Counted from the stretch's first letter, positions 1-9,794 are shown. The stretch: 64,000 nucleotides of DNA from Henriciella pelagia (GCF_002088945.1 NZ_NCSU01000014.1:62001-126000); one strand, 5' to 3'. Numbers and translations are program-made. The notes: generated by a model not told the origin, from the sequence alone.

Positions 1-207
1 TTATCCTTCAGATCGAAATCCGGGGGAAATCAGCACTATGGCGACGGCCCAATCCATACAGTACCGGCTCCTGCTCAGCCGCGCCTCGCAGGAATTTCCG
101 CCGGACAAATCCACGCCACGGAGCCCCGGCCAGAAGCACCGAACACCAGCAATACATCGGGGCGCGTCAACGCCTCAAACCGTTATCCGTAAAGAAAAGA
201 GACGTAC

Positions 208-1164
208 ATGAGCGCAAGTACCCAAACACGGGCCGATGAAATTGAGCCGGAAGTCAATCGCTTCGTCCAGGAAGTCATTGAACAGTCTAAAGCCCTCATC
301 GCAGGGCGTACGCTCACGCTTGATGAGCGCCGCGACCTTGCCGAAACGGTTCGAGAGCCGTGGAGCGCTGGGGGTCCCAAAATGGGCAGCACACAGGATG
401 TCGCCCTGCCCGACTCAACCTGCAAACTGCGCATCCATATTCCTGAAGGCGGCCCCGGCAAGGGCGTCATGCTCTATATTCACGGCGGCGGATGGATGCT
501 GTTCAGCGTGAAGACCCATGACCGACTGATGCGCGAATACGCTGCCGCAGCGGGCTGCGCAGTGGTCGGGCTTGACTACGCCCTCGCACCAGAAAATCCG
601 TTCCCTGCCGCGCTGAATGATGTCATCGCGGGTGTAAACTGGATTCGTGCGCACGGGGCTGCGCATGGCCTCTGCACTGACCGGCTGTTGATGGGCGGAG
701 ACTCCGCAGGCGGTAACCTGACACTCGCCGCCACCAAGAAGCTGCGAGACGATGGAGCAGACCTGCCGAACGGGATTCTGGTGAATTATGGCGCGCTCGA
801 TACCGAGCACCGGTCTTCACACAAACGCTATGACGGAGCGCCATTTATGCTCGATGCTGCCGAAATGGACGAATACTGGCAGGCCTATCTCGGCGAAGGT
901 GATCGTCAGAACCCATATGCCCGTGTGATGCTGGGAGATTTGTCGCAATTGCCCCCGACACATCTCTGCATCGCGGAATGCGATATATTGCTTGATGAAA
1001 ACAAGGCGCTGATGAAGCTGCTCAAGGTTGCCGGCGTCGAGGTCACGGGGAAGATCTATCCAGGTGCCACGCACAGCTTTCTTGAGGCTGTGTCGATCTC
1101 GCCGGTTGCGCGACAGGCAATCGCTGACAGTGCCGCCTGGATGAAGCGGATACTGGCGCGATGA
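208..1164 (+). CDS. alpha/beta-hydrolase of the HSL esterase family
   Basis: The 318-residue protein has the hormone-sensitive-lipase layout. An oxyanion-hole HGGGW lies at residue 92, the nucleophile elbow GDSAGGN puts Ser166 in place, and Asp259 (CDILLDEN) with His289 (GATHSF) completes the triad. Family members hydrolyse short-chain esters in the cytoplasm, and no signal peptide is visible. The ATG follows a purine-rich stretch. The stop overlaps the next start as ATGA, so it should be translationally coupled to the PaiB-like gene. The natural substrate cannot be read from the sequence. Confidence 0.9.
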   Translation: MSASTQTRADEIEPEVNRFVQEVIEQSKALIAGRTLTLDERRDLAETVREPWSAGGPKMGSTQDVALPDSTCKLRIHIPEGGPGKGVMLYIHGGGWMLFSVKTHDRLMREYAAAAGCAVVGLDYALAPENPFPAALNDVIAGVNWIRAHGAAHGLCTDRLLMGGDSAGGNLTLAATKKLRDDGADLPNGILVNYGALDTEHRSSHKRYDGAPFMLDAAEMDEYWQAYLGEGDRQNPYARVMLGDLSQLPPTHLCIAECDILLDENKALMKLLKVAGVEVTGKIYPGATHSFLEAVSISPVARQAIADSAAWMKRILAR

Positions 1165-1742
1165 GCGTGCAATTCAGCAACGTTCCAACACGCGAGATTG
1201 TCCGGTTTGCCGCTGCCTATCCGTTTGGCTGGATCGTTCCCGTAGCTGACCCATCCTCCGCGCTTCTCATGCCCTTGCTGATCGAAACAGACGCTGGCGG
1301 CGAACCACGATCGATCCTTGGTCACCTGCCCAGGCGCGCTCCAGCGACTGACGCGTTGGGACGCGACGGAGCGGCAATGTTCCTGTTCCTCGGTGCCAAC
1401 GCTTACATTCCGCCGGGATGGGTATCGAAAGACGATTGGGCGCCCACCTGGAATTTTCTGTCCCTCAAGGTTCATGCCTCCGACACAAGAATTGATGAAG
1501 CCATTACACGGTCAGCGGTCGAAGCGCTCGTGGACCATATGGAACGGCCGGCCGGCTCTGACTGGACGGTTGAGAAAATCGGTTCGCGATATGATGCGCT
1601 GCTAAACAGCATCATCGGTTTCAGGTCGCCCGTGCAGGCGCTGGAGCCTCGGTTCAAACTTGGCCAGGACGAAACGCCGGCAGTCTACAATGAAATCAAG
1701 CGGGCACTCACGGATCACGATCTCGCTGGCTGGATGGAGTAA
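1161..1742 (+). CDS. PaiB-like FMN-binding (negative regulator family) protein
   Basis: This 193-residue protein matches the PaiB/FMN-binding split-barrel pattern. An N-terminal PFGWIVPV segment is followed by LLMPLLIETD, ILGHLPR, FLFLGANAYIPPGWVSK with PTWNF, and a late IIGF segment. The family binds FMN. Bacillus PaiB was first described as a regulator of sporulation and protease genes, but in most bacteria its role is unknown. It starts inside the stop of the hydrolase gene (ATGA) and ends 3 bp before the symporter gene, so the three genes form one operon. The assignment rests on motif order only. Confidence 0.75.
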   Translation: MSVQFSNVPTREIVRFAAAYPFGWIVPVADPSSALLMPLLIETDAGGEPRSILGHLPRRAPATDALGRDGAAMFLFLGANAYIPPGWVSKDDWAPTWNFLSLKVHASDTRIDEAITRSAVEALVDHMERPAGSDWTVEKIGSRYDALLNSIIGFRSPVQALEPRFKLGQDETPAVYNEIKRALTDHDLAGWME

Positions 1743-1745
1743 ATC

Positions 1746-3155
1746 ATGGAAGCCATCACAAACTTTGTTGAAGCAGTCGGCGCGACTCTGGCCGGTGTGG
1801 TCTTCTCATCAGTCACGCTGTTTGGGGTCGAGGTGCAACTCATCGTGCTCTGGCTTTTTGCGGCGATGGTATTCTTTACCTTTCGCCTGGGCTTTCTGAA
1901 CATTCGCGGATTCGGCATCGGCTGGCGTGTGCTTGCGGGACGATACTCTGATCCCGACGCGCCGGGCGAACTCTCGCCTTTTCAGGCGCTTGCAACAGCA
2001 CTCGCCAGCACGGTCGGGCTTGGGAATATCGCCGGCGTTGCCATCGCTATAGCCATGGGTGGCCCGGGTGCTGCCTTCTGGATGATCGTCATCGGGTTCT
2101 TCGCCATGAGCCTGAAATACGCCGAAGTGACCCTCGCCGTGCGCTACCGCGTCATCAATGAAGATGGCACCGTTTCCGGTGGCCCGATGTGGTATCTCAG
2201 TCGAGGTCTCGCGGAACGCGGCCTTCCGACACTCGGGAAGGTGCTCGCGGCGACCTATGCCCTGTGCGCGCTTTTTGCCTTCATCCAGGTCGTCCAGGTC
2301 AACCAGTCCTACGCTCAGCTCAGCGAAGTCACCGGACTGGAAAGAGGCACAGGATGGGCGCTGGCATATGGCATTGTCGTCGCCTTGTTCGCAGCCATTG
2401 TCCTGATCGGTGGCATCCGCTCGATTGGCCGGGTGACAGCCAGGCTGACACCGCTCATGTGCGCGCTGTACATTTGCGGCGTTGTCGTCGTGCTTGCGGT
2501 GAACCTGCCCGCTGTACCGGCGGCCTTCATGACCATGGTCCAGGATGCGTTCAGTGCGGACGCTGCAGCTGGAGGTATTGCCGGCAGTTTTGTGGCCGGC
2601 ATGCGCCGCGCCGCCTATTCGAACGAAGCCGGCATCGGAAGCGCCTCTATCGCACACGCCGCAGCAAAGACCCGTCACCCAGCATCCCAGGGTTTTGTCG
2701 CCCTCATCGAACCCTTCATAGATACTGTGGTGATCTGTGCCGCGACCGCCCTTGTGATCATCACAACCGGCGTATGGGACGACGGCTATAACGATATTGC
2801 CATGACATCTGCGGCCTTCGGAACCGTGTCGGCCTGGTTTCCATACATTCTGGCCGCCGCTGTAACGCTTTTTGCGTTTTCGACAATTCTCGCCGCAGGC
2901 TATTACAGCCTTCAGGTGATCGACTATTTCTCGCGTCACTCCATCTGGATGCGCCGCATTTATCTGTGCTTCTTCTGCAGCCTGTTGCCGATCGGAGCGG
3001 TTGTCGACGTCACCACAGTGACCAACTACATCGACAGTCTGTTTTTCATGCTCGCCATCCCGAACCTGATTGGGCTCTACCTCATGCATCGCATTGTAAG
3101 CGACGAGACGGCCGCCTTCCGCGCAACTGTGAACCAAACCTCTCCGACTGGCTGA
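1746..3155 (+). CDS. AGCS family sodium:alanine/glycine symporter
   Basis: A 469-residue polytopic membrane protein with about ten or eleven hydrophobic segments. It carries the AGCS signature around ALASTVGLGNIAGVAIAI (residues about 82-100) and the conserved GGPGAAFWM and LKYAEVTLAVRYR stretches. The family imports alanine, glycine or related amino acids with sodium at the inner membrane. Length is normal. It is the third gene of the hydrolase/PaiB operon, and the 162 bp after it contain no recognised gene. Confidence 0.92.
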   Translation: MEAITNFVEAVGATLAGVVFSSVTLFGVEVQLIVLWLFAAMVFFTFRLGFLNIRGFGIGWRVLAGRYSDPDAPGELSPFQALATALASTVGLGNIAGVAIAIAMGGPGAAFWMIVIGFFAMSLKYAEVTLAVRYRVINEDGTVSGGPMWYLSRGLAERGLPTLGKVLAATYALCALFAFIQVVQVNQSYAQLSEVTGLERGTGWALAYGIVVALFAAIVLIGGIRSIGRVTARLTPLMCALYICGVVVVLAVNLPAVPAAFMTMVQDAFSADAAAGGIAGSFVAGMRRAAYSNEAGIGSASIAHAAAKTRHPASQGFVALIEPFIDTVVICAATALVIITTGVWDDGYNDIAMTSAAFGTVSAWFPYILAAAVTLFAFSTILAAGYYSLQVIDYFSRHSIWMRRIYLCFFCSLLPIGAVVDVTTVTNYIDSLFFMLAIPNLIGLYLMHRIVSDETAAFRATVNQTSPTG

Positions 3156-3317
3156 ACCGCTGTCGGCGAGCCTTCTGGCAAGCCGGAGAAACTCGCAATG
3201 ACCGATGGCTTTAACGGCTTGGCCCAGTGAGGGGCAAAAAACGCCCGACCGAGAAAGCTGCGAACGGCTCGCTCGCATAAACAGGATCTCAAAGCAAAAA
3301 ATCCGAAAGAGGCATGC

Positions 3318-4418
3318 ATGGCCGGAGGCCTGAAAAAGACGCTCTTCACGCTCCACAAATATGTGAGCCTCGTTCTGGTTGCGATCTGGTCGATCCAGAT
3401 CTTATCCGGCGTAATCCTCGTCTTCGCTCCTGAAATCAACGACCAGCGCTTCGGCGGCGGAAAGGTGCCGCTGGATCTTTCTGCTGTGTCTCAAACGATT
3501 GAAGAGCACCATGCGAACAATCCGGACTGGGAGCCGCAGCTTGTGTTCACGACGCACGCCAAGTCCAGCCGGTTTGATATCTACGCCTACCATGAGGATT
3601 CCGATACGCTCGGCAGCCGCGCCATTCGGATTGACGGCGATGGAACAATCCTCGCGGACAGGCGCATGAAGTATGATTTCCTGAACCGGGTGTCCGAGCT
3701 TCACGAAACGCTTTGGATCAGTGGCTGGGGATACATTCTGCTCGGCGTATCGGGCATTCTGTTGCTCACAAACATGATCATTGGACTTTACCTTATCTGG
3801 CCTCAGAGAAAGCGTTGGGGCGCGTTCTTCAAACTGGATGCCGGTCGTCCGCTGGTCTTTCGTCGGCTGCAGCTTCACCGGATGCTTGGCCTGGTATTTG
3901 TCCTGCCGGGAATTTATGTCGTCGGAACCGGAGTTGCGAACATGTGGCTTGGCGACATGAAGGAAACGTTCGGCGACCCATGGGCCGCGCCAGCAGCCGT
4001 CACTGAACGAGCGCCAGCCGAAACCATCGAGGTATCTCTCGTCGAGGCGATGGAGATTGCATGGGCAGAGTATCCCGACGCAACGCTTTCAATTGTCACC
4101 CTGCCGTCGACGGATACGCCATACTACACCATCCGCCTCCGCCAGCCAGGAGAGGTGCGTGAAGTTTACGGGAACACCAAGCTCTGGGTCGACGCCGTGG
4201 ATGGCAGCGTTCTTGGAAATGTTGACCAGGTGAACGCAGGCGCCAAGGCGACGCTTTTCAGTTCGTTCTTCGCCCTGCATATGGGACAACCATTTGGAAT
4301 TTTCGGAAAAATTGTCTTCTTCCTCACAGGGGCTGCACTATTGGTGTTATCGGTTTACGGCGTGTTGCTGTGGCAGGCACGCTCCAGCCTCAGAAAGCAA
4401 GGCAAGGTGACGTCTTGA
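3318..4418 (+). CDS. PepSY-associated TM domain protein
   Basis: A 366-residue membrane protein. An N-terminal helix follows LHKYVSLVL, a large periplasmic PepSY part follows, a central helix pair lies around GWGYILLGVSGILLLTNMIIG and HRMLGLVFVLPGIYVVGTG, and a C-terminal helix near ALLVLSVYGVLLW ends the protein. This is the PepSY_TM arrangement, linked in other bacteria to iron acquisition and reductase-like functions. Its stop overlaps the TTG start of the following lipoprotein amidohydrolase (TTGA at 4415-4418). No Fur-like box was seen upstream, so iron regulation is not supported here. Confidence 0.8.
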   Translation: MAGGLKKTLFTLHKYVSLVLVAIWSIQILSGVILVFAPEINDQRFGGGKVPLDLSAVSQTIEEHHANNPDWEPQLVFTTHAKSSRFDIYAYHEDSDTLGSRAIRIDGDGTILADRRMKYDFLNRVSELHETLWISGWGYILLGVSGILLLTNMIIGLYLIWPQRKRWGAFFKLDAGRPLVFRRLQLHRMLGLVFVLPGIYVVGTGVANMWLGDMKETFGDPWAAPAAVTERAPAETIEVSLVEAMEIAWAEYPDATLSIVTLPSTDTPYYTIRLRQPGEVREVYGNTKLWVDAVDGSVLGNVDQVNAGAKATLFSSFFALHMGQPFGIFGKIVFFLTGAALLVLSVYGVLLWQARSSLRKQGKVTS

Positions 4419-5767
4419 AGCTGAACGTGCTCTCAAGCTCTGCGATCGCAGTATTTGCAACAGCGATAGCCGGTTGCGGTGAAACCCGGCCAGCTCCCAC
4501 TCTGGACGCATTTGAAAGCACGTATGAGCCGCGTCCGTCACCACCTTACATCATTCAGAATGTCACCCTTCTGGACGGTCTGGGCGGAGAGATCGCCGCA
4601 GCAAATCTCCTCATATCAGATGGGAAGATCGCCGAATTTGGCGCCGACATCTCCGCGCCAGAAGATGCTGAAATCATCGATGGCACCGGTCGCACGCTGA
4701 CCCCCGGCATCATTGATGTCCACACTCATTACGGGACCGCGTCCCTGCCATATGCCGTCGGAACGCCAGACCATTGGGATGTGAATGAAGCAAGCAATCC
4801 GATTACCCCGGGGGTTCGGATCGAGACTGCGTTTAACCCGCAGGACCCGGCCCTGTTCTACGCCTTGTCCGGTGGTGTCACGACCTTTCAGGTCTTGCCC
4901 GGATCGCGCAACGCTATCGGCGGTCTTGGTGTAACCATGAAGAATGTGCCGGGCCTGACGGCTCAGAGCATGAAATATCCTGGTGCCCCCTACGGTCTCA
5001 AGATGGCCTGTGGCGAAAACCCGAAAGCCTACAGTATCGAGAGCCGCGCGCCATACAGCCGAATGGGCGTCGTCGCTTTGCAGCGTCAGGCCTGGCAGGA
5101 CGCGCAAGACTATGCCAACGATCCCAATGCGCCGCAAGACTTTGGGCTCGACGTGCTGGCGGCCGCACTGCGTGGCGAGGTAAAGGTCCACTCACATTGC
5201 TACAGGGCTGATGACATGTCCGTCATGATGGATATGGCGAACGAGTTCGGCTTCGAGATCGCCGCATTCCATCATGCTGTCGAAGCCTACAAGATTCCAG
5301 AACGCCTGGCCGATGAGAAGGTCTGCAGCGCCGTCTGGAGCGACTGGTGGGGCTGGAAGCTGGAAGCGTTCGACGGCATTCCCGAAAACGCAGCCTTTCT
5401 CCATGCCAGCGACGCCTGCGTGGTCATGCACTCTGACGTCCCTGCCCTTGGGGGGCGCCTGAACATCGAAGTCGCCAAGGCAGTTGCGGCGGGCCGCAAT
5501 GCGGGCGTGGACATATCGTTGCCAACAGCGCTGGCCTGGATAACGAGCGAACCCGCAAGACTGCTGGGCATCGAAGACGAGACCGGATCAATCACAATTG
5601 GCAAGAATGCCGACCTGGTCTTGTGGTCTGGCGATCCGTTCAGTGTAACCAGCCGGGCCGACCTCGTATTCGTCGACGGCGCCCTGATCTATGACCGAAG
5701 TGACCCGGACAGACAGCCGCGCGGCGATTTCATGACCGGCCAGCCAGTGATGGACCCTGCACCATGA
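4415..5767 (+). CDS. amidohydrolase lipoprotein (imidazolonepropionase-like), metal ligands intact
   Basis: I chose the TTG at 4415, inside the upstream stop, because translation from there begins with a short lipoprotein signal ending in the lipobox AIAGC and AAGGTG sits 5 nt upstream. An ATG at 4370 would add 15 residues and bury the signal. The 450-residue product has the amidohydrolase layout: a beta-sandwich N-terminus, the HxH metal motif in DVHTHYG, later histidines in KVHSHC and AFHHAVE, and the metal Asp in VVMHSDVP. It should be a periplasmic, membrane-anchored hydrolase. The neighbouring gene is a second, degenerate copy. Substrate unknown. Confidence 0.85.
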   Translation: MKLNVLSSSAIAVFATAIAGCGETRPAPTLDAFESTYEPRPSPPYIIQNVTLLDGLGGEIAAANLLISDGKIAEFGADISAPEDAEIIDGTGRTLTPGIIDVHTHYGTASLPYAVGTPDHWDVNEASNPITPGVRIETAFNPQDPALFYALSGGVTTFQVLPGSRNAIGGLGVTMKNVPGLTAQSMKYPGAPYGLKMACGENPKAYSIESRAPYSRMGVVALQRQAWQDAQDYANDPNAPQDFGLDVLAAALRGEVKVHSHCYRADDMSVMMDMANEFGFEIAAFHHAVEAYKIPERLADEKVCSAVWSDWWGWKLEAFDGIPENAAFLHASDACVVMHSDVPALGGRLNIEVAKAVAAGRNAGVDISLPTALAWITSEPARLLGIEDETGSITIGKNADLVLWSGDPFSVTSRADLVFVDGALIYDRSDPDRQPRGDFMTGQPVMDPAP

Positions 5768-6954
5768 TTTTTCGCGCTATTGCCGGACTGGCCATTTTCT
5801 GGATCGCGCCGCTCTTCGCTGTGCAAGCGACCGCGCAGGACCTCATCATCGAGAATGCGCGGCTGGCCTATGCTGACGATGACTCTGAGTTGGTCAAGAT
5901 ATCCGTCACGGATGGCCGGATCACAGACGTCAGCCCCGATCTGACGGCACAGGACAGTACTCGACGTGTTGATGCCGCAGGAAACTTCGTCACACCGGCG
6001 CTCATGAATTCAATGACGCAGCTCGGCTTGATAGAATTGTTCTCCGTCAACGAAACGCGGGACTCCAGCGGTGACGAGCATGATCTGGGGGCCGCGTTCG
6101 ATGTTCAGTACGGGTTGAACGAGAACTCCATCCTGGTGGACATCGCACGTCAGGAAGGCCTTGGCTGGGCCGTTACCCTGCCCGATGGGGGCAATGGGAA
6201 GTTCACCGGACTTGGCGCGATCCTGCATCTTCGCACCGATGGCAGCATTCTCCACAAGTCGCATGCGGGCCTGGTCTTCCGCTCTGGCGAAATGACGGGT
6301 GGCTCACGCGCCGCCGGCTGGACGGCCCTGCACGATGCGTTGAGCGATGGAGACGCAGAAGCCCCAGTCACAGAGGTGCTTGCCGGGACAGTGCCGCTCA
6401 TCATCACGGCCTCTCGCGAGTCGGATATCGCTCAGGCAATCGCAATTCGTGAGAAATACGGGATAAGGATCATCCTGATAGGCGGCGAAGAAGCCTGGCG
6501 GCTGGCGCCCGAACTTGCAGCGGCAGACATACCGGTGGTTCTGGTTCCGCATAACCATCTTCCTTCCAGCTACGACACCATCGGGGTGCGTGCGGACAAT
6601 GCTGCCCTGCTGCATGAAGCCGGGGTCTCCATCGCTTTTTGCGCAGACAGCATTTTCGTCAGCCATAATGCAGGAAACGCCATGCGGGTGGGCGCGGGGA
6701 TTGCAACCGCATACGGACTGGACAGGCAGGCAGCGCTTGATGCGATGACGAGAAATCCCGCACGCATTTGGGGCGTCGAAGCCGGGTATGGCGCAATAGA
6801 AGCGGGCAAGTCTGCCGATCTCGTAATCTGGTCAGGCGACCCGCTTGAGGCGCTAACTCAGCCGGTCGCCGTGTACATCGCAGGCGAGGCTGTGACGAAC
6901 GCCTCCCGCCACCAGCTCCTGCGTGAAACCTACCTTCCCGAAACCGCGCGATAG
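5764..6954 (+). CDS. amidohydrolase-like protein lacking metal ligands
   Basis: This 396-residue protein follows the previous gene with an ATGA overlap. It begins with a Sec-type signal peptide ending near AVQATAQD, so it is probably periplasmic. The fold is recognisable from the N-terminal sandwich, IIENARL, and the C-terminal segment IEAGKSADLVIWSGDPLE. The HxH site is replaced by NSMTQLG and the metal Asp region reads FCADS, so the binuclear metal site appears lost. The close pairing with an intact paralogue suggests a heteromeric or regulatory partner. That is inference. Confidence 0.8.
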   Translation: MIFRAIAGLAIFWIAPLFAVQATAQDLIIENARLAYADDDSELVKISVTDGRITDVSPDLTAQDSTRRVDAAGNFVTPALMNSMTQLGLIELFSVNETRDSSGDEHDLGAAFDVQYGLNENSILVDIARQEGLGWAVTLPDGGNGKFTGLGAILHLRTDGSILHKSHAGLVFRSGEMTGGSRAAGWTALHDALSDGDAEAPVTEVLAGTVPLIITASRESDIAQAIAIREKYGIRIILIGGEEAWRLAPELAAADIPVVLVPHNHLPSSYDTIGVRADNAALLHEAGVSIAFCADSIFVSHNAGNAMRVGAGIATAYGLDRQAALDAMTRNPARIWGVEAGYGAIEAGKSADLVIWSGDPLEALTQPVAVYIAGEAVTNASRHQLLRETYLPETAR

Positions 6955-7025
6955 GTTGCCACAAAACCGCTCGTCGCCCGTCGAACGCGTCCGACGGCCG
7001 CTGACGGCAACGCCGCCCGCTGGCT

Positions 7026-8636
7026 TCAGCCTTCCATATGACGATAGAGGTGTGACACAGGTGGCAGGAACTGTTCCTTCACTGTGCGCGGTGAGGCCCA
7101 ACGCATCAGGTTGTATGGGCTGCCCGCCTTGTCGTTCGTGCCGCTACGCCGTGATCCGCCAAAGGGCTGGCGTCCAACAACAGCGCCGGTGGGCTTGTCA
7201 TTGATGTAGAAGTTCCCGGCCGCAAAGCGCAGACGTTTGCTCAGCCTGTCGATCACGGCAGGATCGCTGGCGAAAATGGCGCCGGTCAAGGCGTATGGCG
7301 TCGAGGAATCGACGATCTCAAGGGCCTGCTCGATGTCAGCATCCTCATAGGCATAGAGGGCGAGGATTGGACCGAAGATTTCGTCGGTCATGAGTTTTGA
7401 TGTTGCACTTTCGCAAGCGATGACAGTCGGGGGGACGAAATAGCCTTCGCCACGATCGGGCGCCGCTCCCGCAATCAGTTTGTGTCCTGACGTTTTGTCA
7501 GCGTACGCCAGAAAATTGGAACACTGATCGAACGAACGCTCATCAATAACCGCCCCCATGAAGTTGGTCCCATCCGTCACATCGCCGTATCGGATCTTGC
7601 TGACTTCCGCGTGTAGCCGCTCACAAACCTCTTTGAAGAGGCTGCGAGGGATATAGGCCCGGCTCGCCGCGGAACACTTCTGCCCCTGGTAATCGAAGGC
7701 ACCGCGAATGAGCGCCGTCACCAGAGCGTCGACGTCAGCACTTGCGTGGGCAAAAATGAAATCCTTGCCGCCCGTTTCCCCGACAAGCCGCGGATAGGCC
7801 GCATATGCGCTGATATTTTTACCGACAGTTCGCCAGATATGGTCGAACGTGCCGGTACTACCGGTGAAATGGACGCCCGCCAGATGTCGATCGGCCAGAA
7901 CCACGTCGCCAACCGCCGCCGGGTCACTGGTGGGCAGCATGTTGATAACCCCCGGTGGCAGTCCGGCCGCCTCGAACAGGTCCATGATGAATGCAGCGCT
8001 CAGCATGCTGCGTTCTGATGGCTTCCAGACGACAGTATTCCCCATCAAAGCAGGCGCGAGACAAAGATTTCCCGCGATCGCCGTGAAATTGAAGGGAGAT
8101 GCCGCGAAAACGAACCCGTCCAGGGGGCGCAGCTCCAGCCGATTGCGCTCAGACCCTTCCGAGGATGGCTGCCATTCTTCGAGGCGCTCAGAAAAAGCGA
8201 CATTCAGACGGAGAAAGTCGACCAGTTCGGCACTGGCATCAATTTCTGCCTGATAGAAGGTCTTGCTCTGCCCCAGCATGGTTGCCGCCATCAAACGATC
8301 ATTGAACGGACCTTCGAGAAGGTTGGCAGCACGAATGAAGACGGCTCGGCGTGCACTGGCGGGCAAGTTGCCCCATTCGCGACGCGCAGCGTTCGCCGCG
8401 TCGACAGCCAGCTGGGCCTCCCGGGCGCCGGCTGAACCGAATGTCCCCAATGTCCGGGCGTGCGCATGCGGCTCGAAGATGCGAGTGCGATGATCCATCT
8501 GTATGCGCTTGCCATTGATCACCGGATCGATATCGCGCGGATTGAGGCGCTGGTGCTCAATCTCTGCCTCTACGCTTTTGCGCTCGGGTGAGCCGGGAGC
8601 AAATTCACGGACTTTGCAGTTTTCAGGCGAAATCAT
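7026..8636 (-). CDS. pruA: 1-pyrroline-5-carboxylate dehydrogenase (L-glutamate gamma-semialdehyde dehydrogenase)
   Basis: A 536-residue aldehyde dehydrogenase with the P5CDH features FTGSTGTFDHIWR, GETGGKDFIFAHASAD (catalytic Glu region) and catalytic Cys in GQKCSAASRAYIP. It oxidises glutamate semialdehyde to glutamate in proline and arginine breakdown, in the cytoplasm, using NAD. The length and the N-terminal extension resemble monofunctional P5CDH rather than the bifunctional PutA. No proline dehydrogenase gene lies next to it. It points away from the glutamate dehydrogenase gene at 9.9 kb, which uses the same product. Confidence 0.93.
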   Translation of the reverse strand: MISPENCKVREFAPGSPERKSVEAEIEHQRLNPRDIDPVINGKRIQMDHRTRIFEPHAHARTLGTFGSAGAREAQLAVDAANAARREWGNLPASARRAVFIRAANLLEGPFNDRLMAATMLGQSKTFYQAEIDASAELVDFLRLNVAFSERLEEWQPSSEGSERNRLELRPLDGFVFAASPFNFTAIAGNLCLAPALMGNTVVWKPSERSMLSAAFIMDLFEAAGLPPGVINMLPTSDPAAVGDVVLADRHLAGVHFTGSTGTFDHIWRTVGKNISAYAAYPRLVGETGGKDFIFAHASADVDALVTALIRGAFDYQGQKCSAASRAYIPRSLFKEVCERLHAEVSKIRYGDVTDGTNFMGAVIDERSFDQCSNFLAYADKTSGHKLIAGAAPDRGEGYFVPPTVIACESATSKLMTDEIFGPILALYAYEDADIEQALEIVDSSTPYALTGAIFASDPAVIDRLSKRLRFAAGNFYINDKPTGAVVGRQPFGGSRRSGTNDKAGSPYNLMRWASPRTVKEQFLPPVSHLYRHMEG

Positions 8637-8814
8637 TCGGTCAGCTCCTCATCATCATCTGATGAAGCCGAACCTACACACCCCGCCTCGATCCGCACCG
8701 CTGGCAGGGACAGTTTCATGCTGGTTCGGGTCACGCAGCGGGCGCCCTCATCGCAGACGCGATTGCCTGCACTGAATGCGAACAAGGCGAATGCAACATG
8801 GACAAGTTCATTGA

Positions 8815-9030
8815 TCAATGCGGCGGCCATGAGCGGCACTGCAGAAAAGCGGCCAGTCCGTACATGGCTGAAGCACCTATGGCGGCAAGGACGCCGAAGA
8901 TCAGCATTGAGGTTCCAAGCGGGCTATCAACGTCATTTGCAGCGAGCTGGTTACTCAGGACGCCCACATAGAGAGGCCCGAATCCAAGCCCGGTCAGATT
9001 GTCTGGTGAAGCGCTCCTCGACGGAACCAA
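8815..9030 (-). pseudogene. C-terminal relic of an MFS transporter
   Basis: On the minus strand an open stretch reads NLTGLGFGPLYVGVLSN, then a hydrophobic helix LIFGVLAAIGASAMYGLAAFLQ and a stop. That is how the last two helices of many MFS permeases look. Nothing upstream (9031-9362) restores the missing ten helices in any frame I could follow, so I call it a decayed remnant. The remaining spacer between pruA and rnk shows no other recognisable gene. The upstream boundary is approximate. Confidence 0.55.
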
Positions 9031-9362
9031 GAGCGAAAAGATGCAATGGAAGGGGCCGCACCCAATCTCGGTGTACACCAGTTCGAATTGATACAACGCA
9101 GAGCCGCTTGACATTTCCTGGTCCACTCGTACTGATCACAGCATCATGCGCACGTTTGGTATCTTCTCCATTTCGATACACAGGGTCTGTCCGATCGCAG
9201 GACGTTAGCCCCCGGCTTGCGCTTGTCGTGCCCGGGTCGAGGGGCAAAAAAGAGCGCTGAACTGTCATACAGTCGCTGCGTAAAGAACGACACCTCCAAT
9301 AATCGTAACGTAGCATCGACGGCTATCGCGCCGTCCCTTGCGATCAAGTGTGTGAGAATGTC

Positions 9363-9794
9363 ATGAGCAACAGACGCTCCCGTAAACCCGCCATTACAGT
9401 GTGCCAGACCGATTTTGACCGGCTGTCTTCGCTCGCTGAAGCATTGCATGCACGGAATCCAGCCGTTGCTGAAGAACTTCTGGGCGAGCTGGACCGAGCT
9501 CGCATCGTGGACGACGCAAAATTGAAACCGTATACCGCTCGTATCGGTTCAACACTTCACTATTCGACGGATACCGGCGACGAACGCAACGTCACGCTCG
9601 TACTCCCGAAAGATGCAGATATCTCAAAAGGGTACGTGTCCATCCTGACGCCAATTGGTGTGGCACTTCTCGGCCTGGCGCCCGGTCAGTCTATCGACTG
9701 GACCTCCACTCACGGAGAACGTCACAAACTCACCGTGAATCGCGTCAGCCAAGAGCAGGCACAAGACCAAACGCAAGACGCCCGGCCTGCTTAG
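9363..9794 (+). CDS. rnk: Rnk-like regulator of nucleoside diphosphate kinase (GreA/B C-terminal fold)
   Basis: A 143-residue protein with a short coiled N-terminal part (FDRLSSLAEALHARN) and a C-terminal GreA/GreB FKBP-like domain (NVTLVLPKDADISKGYVSILTPIGVALLGLAPGQ). This is the Rnk architecture. Rnk proteins bind RNA polymerase near the secondary channel without cleavage-factor activity. I chose the ATG at 9363, preceded by GAGA, over a GTG at 9348 that would add five unlikely residues. It is a single gene with no operon partner. Confidence 0.85.
   Translation: MSNRRSRKPAITVCQTDFDRLSSLAEALHARNPAVAEELLGELDRARIVDDAKLKPYTARIGSTLHYSTDTGDERNVTLVLPKDADISKGYVSILTPIGVALLGLAPGQSIDWTSTHGERHKLTVNRVSQEQAQDQTQDARPA

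Noticed and set aside
38-211. 57-codon plus-strand frame overlapping the hydrolase start
   Set aside because: It lacks a well-placed ribosome binding site and any recognisable family. The composition looks non-coding.
1809-3356. 515-codon minus-strand open frame
   Set aside because: It is antisense to the AGCS symporter. The translation is rich in Arg, His and Asp without any domain pattern, as expected for a shadow frame.
8633-8839. 68-codon minus-strand frame coupled to pruA by ATGA
   Set aside because: No family pattern and no ribosome binding site. The overlap may be accidental.
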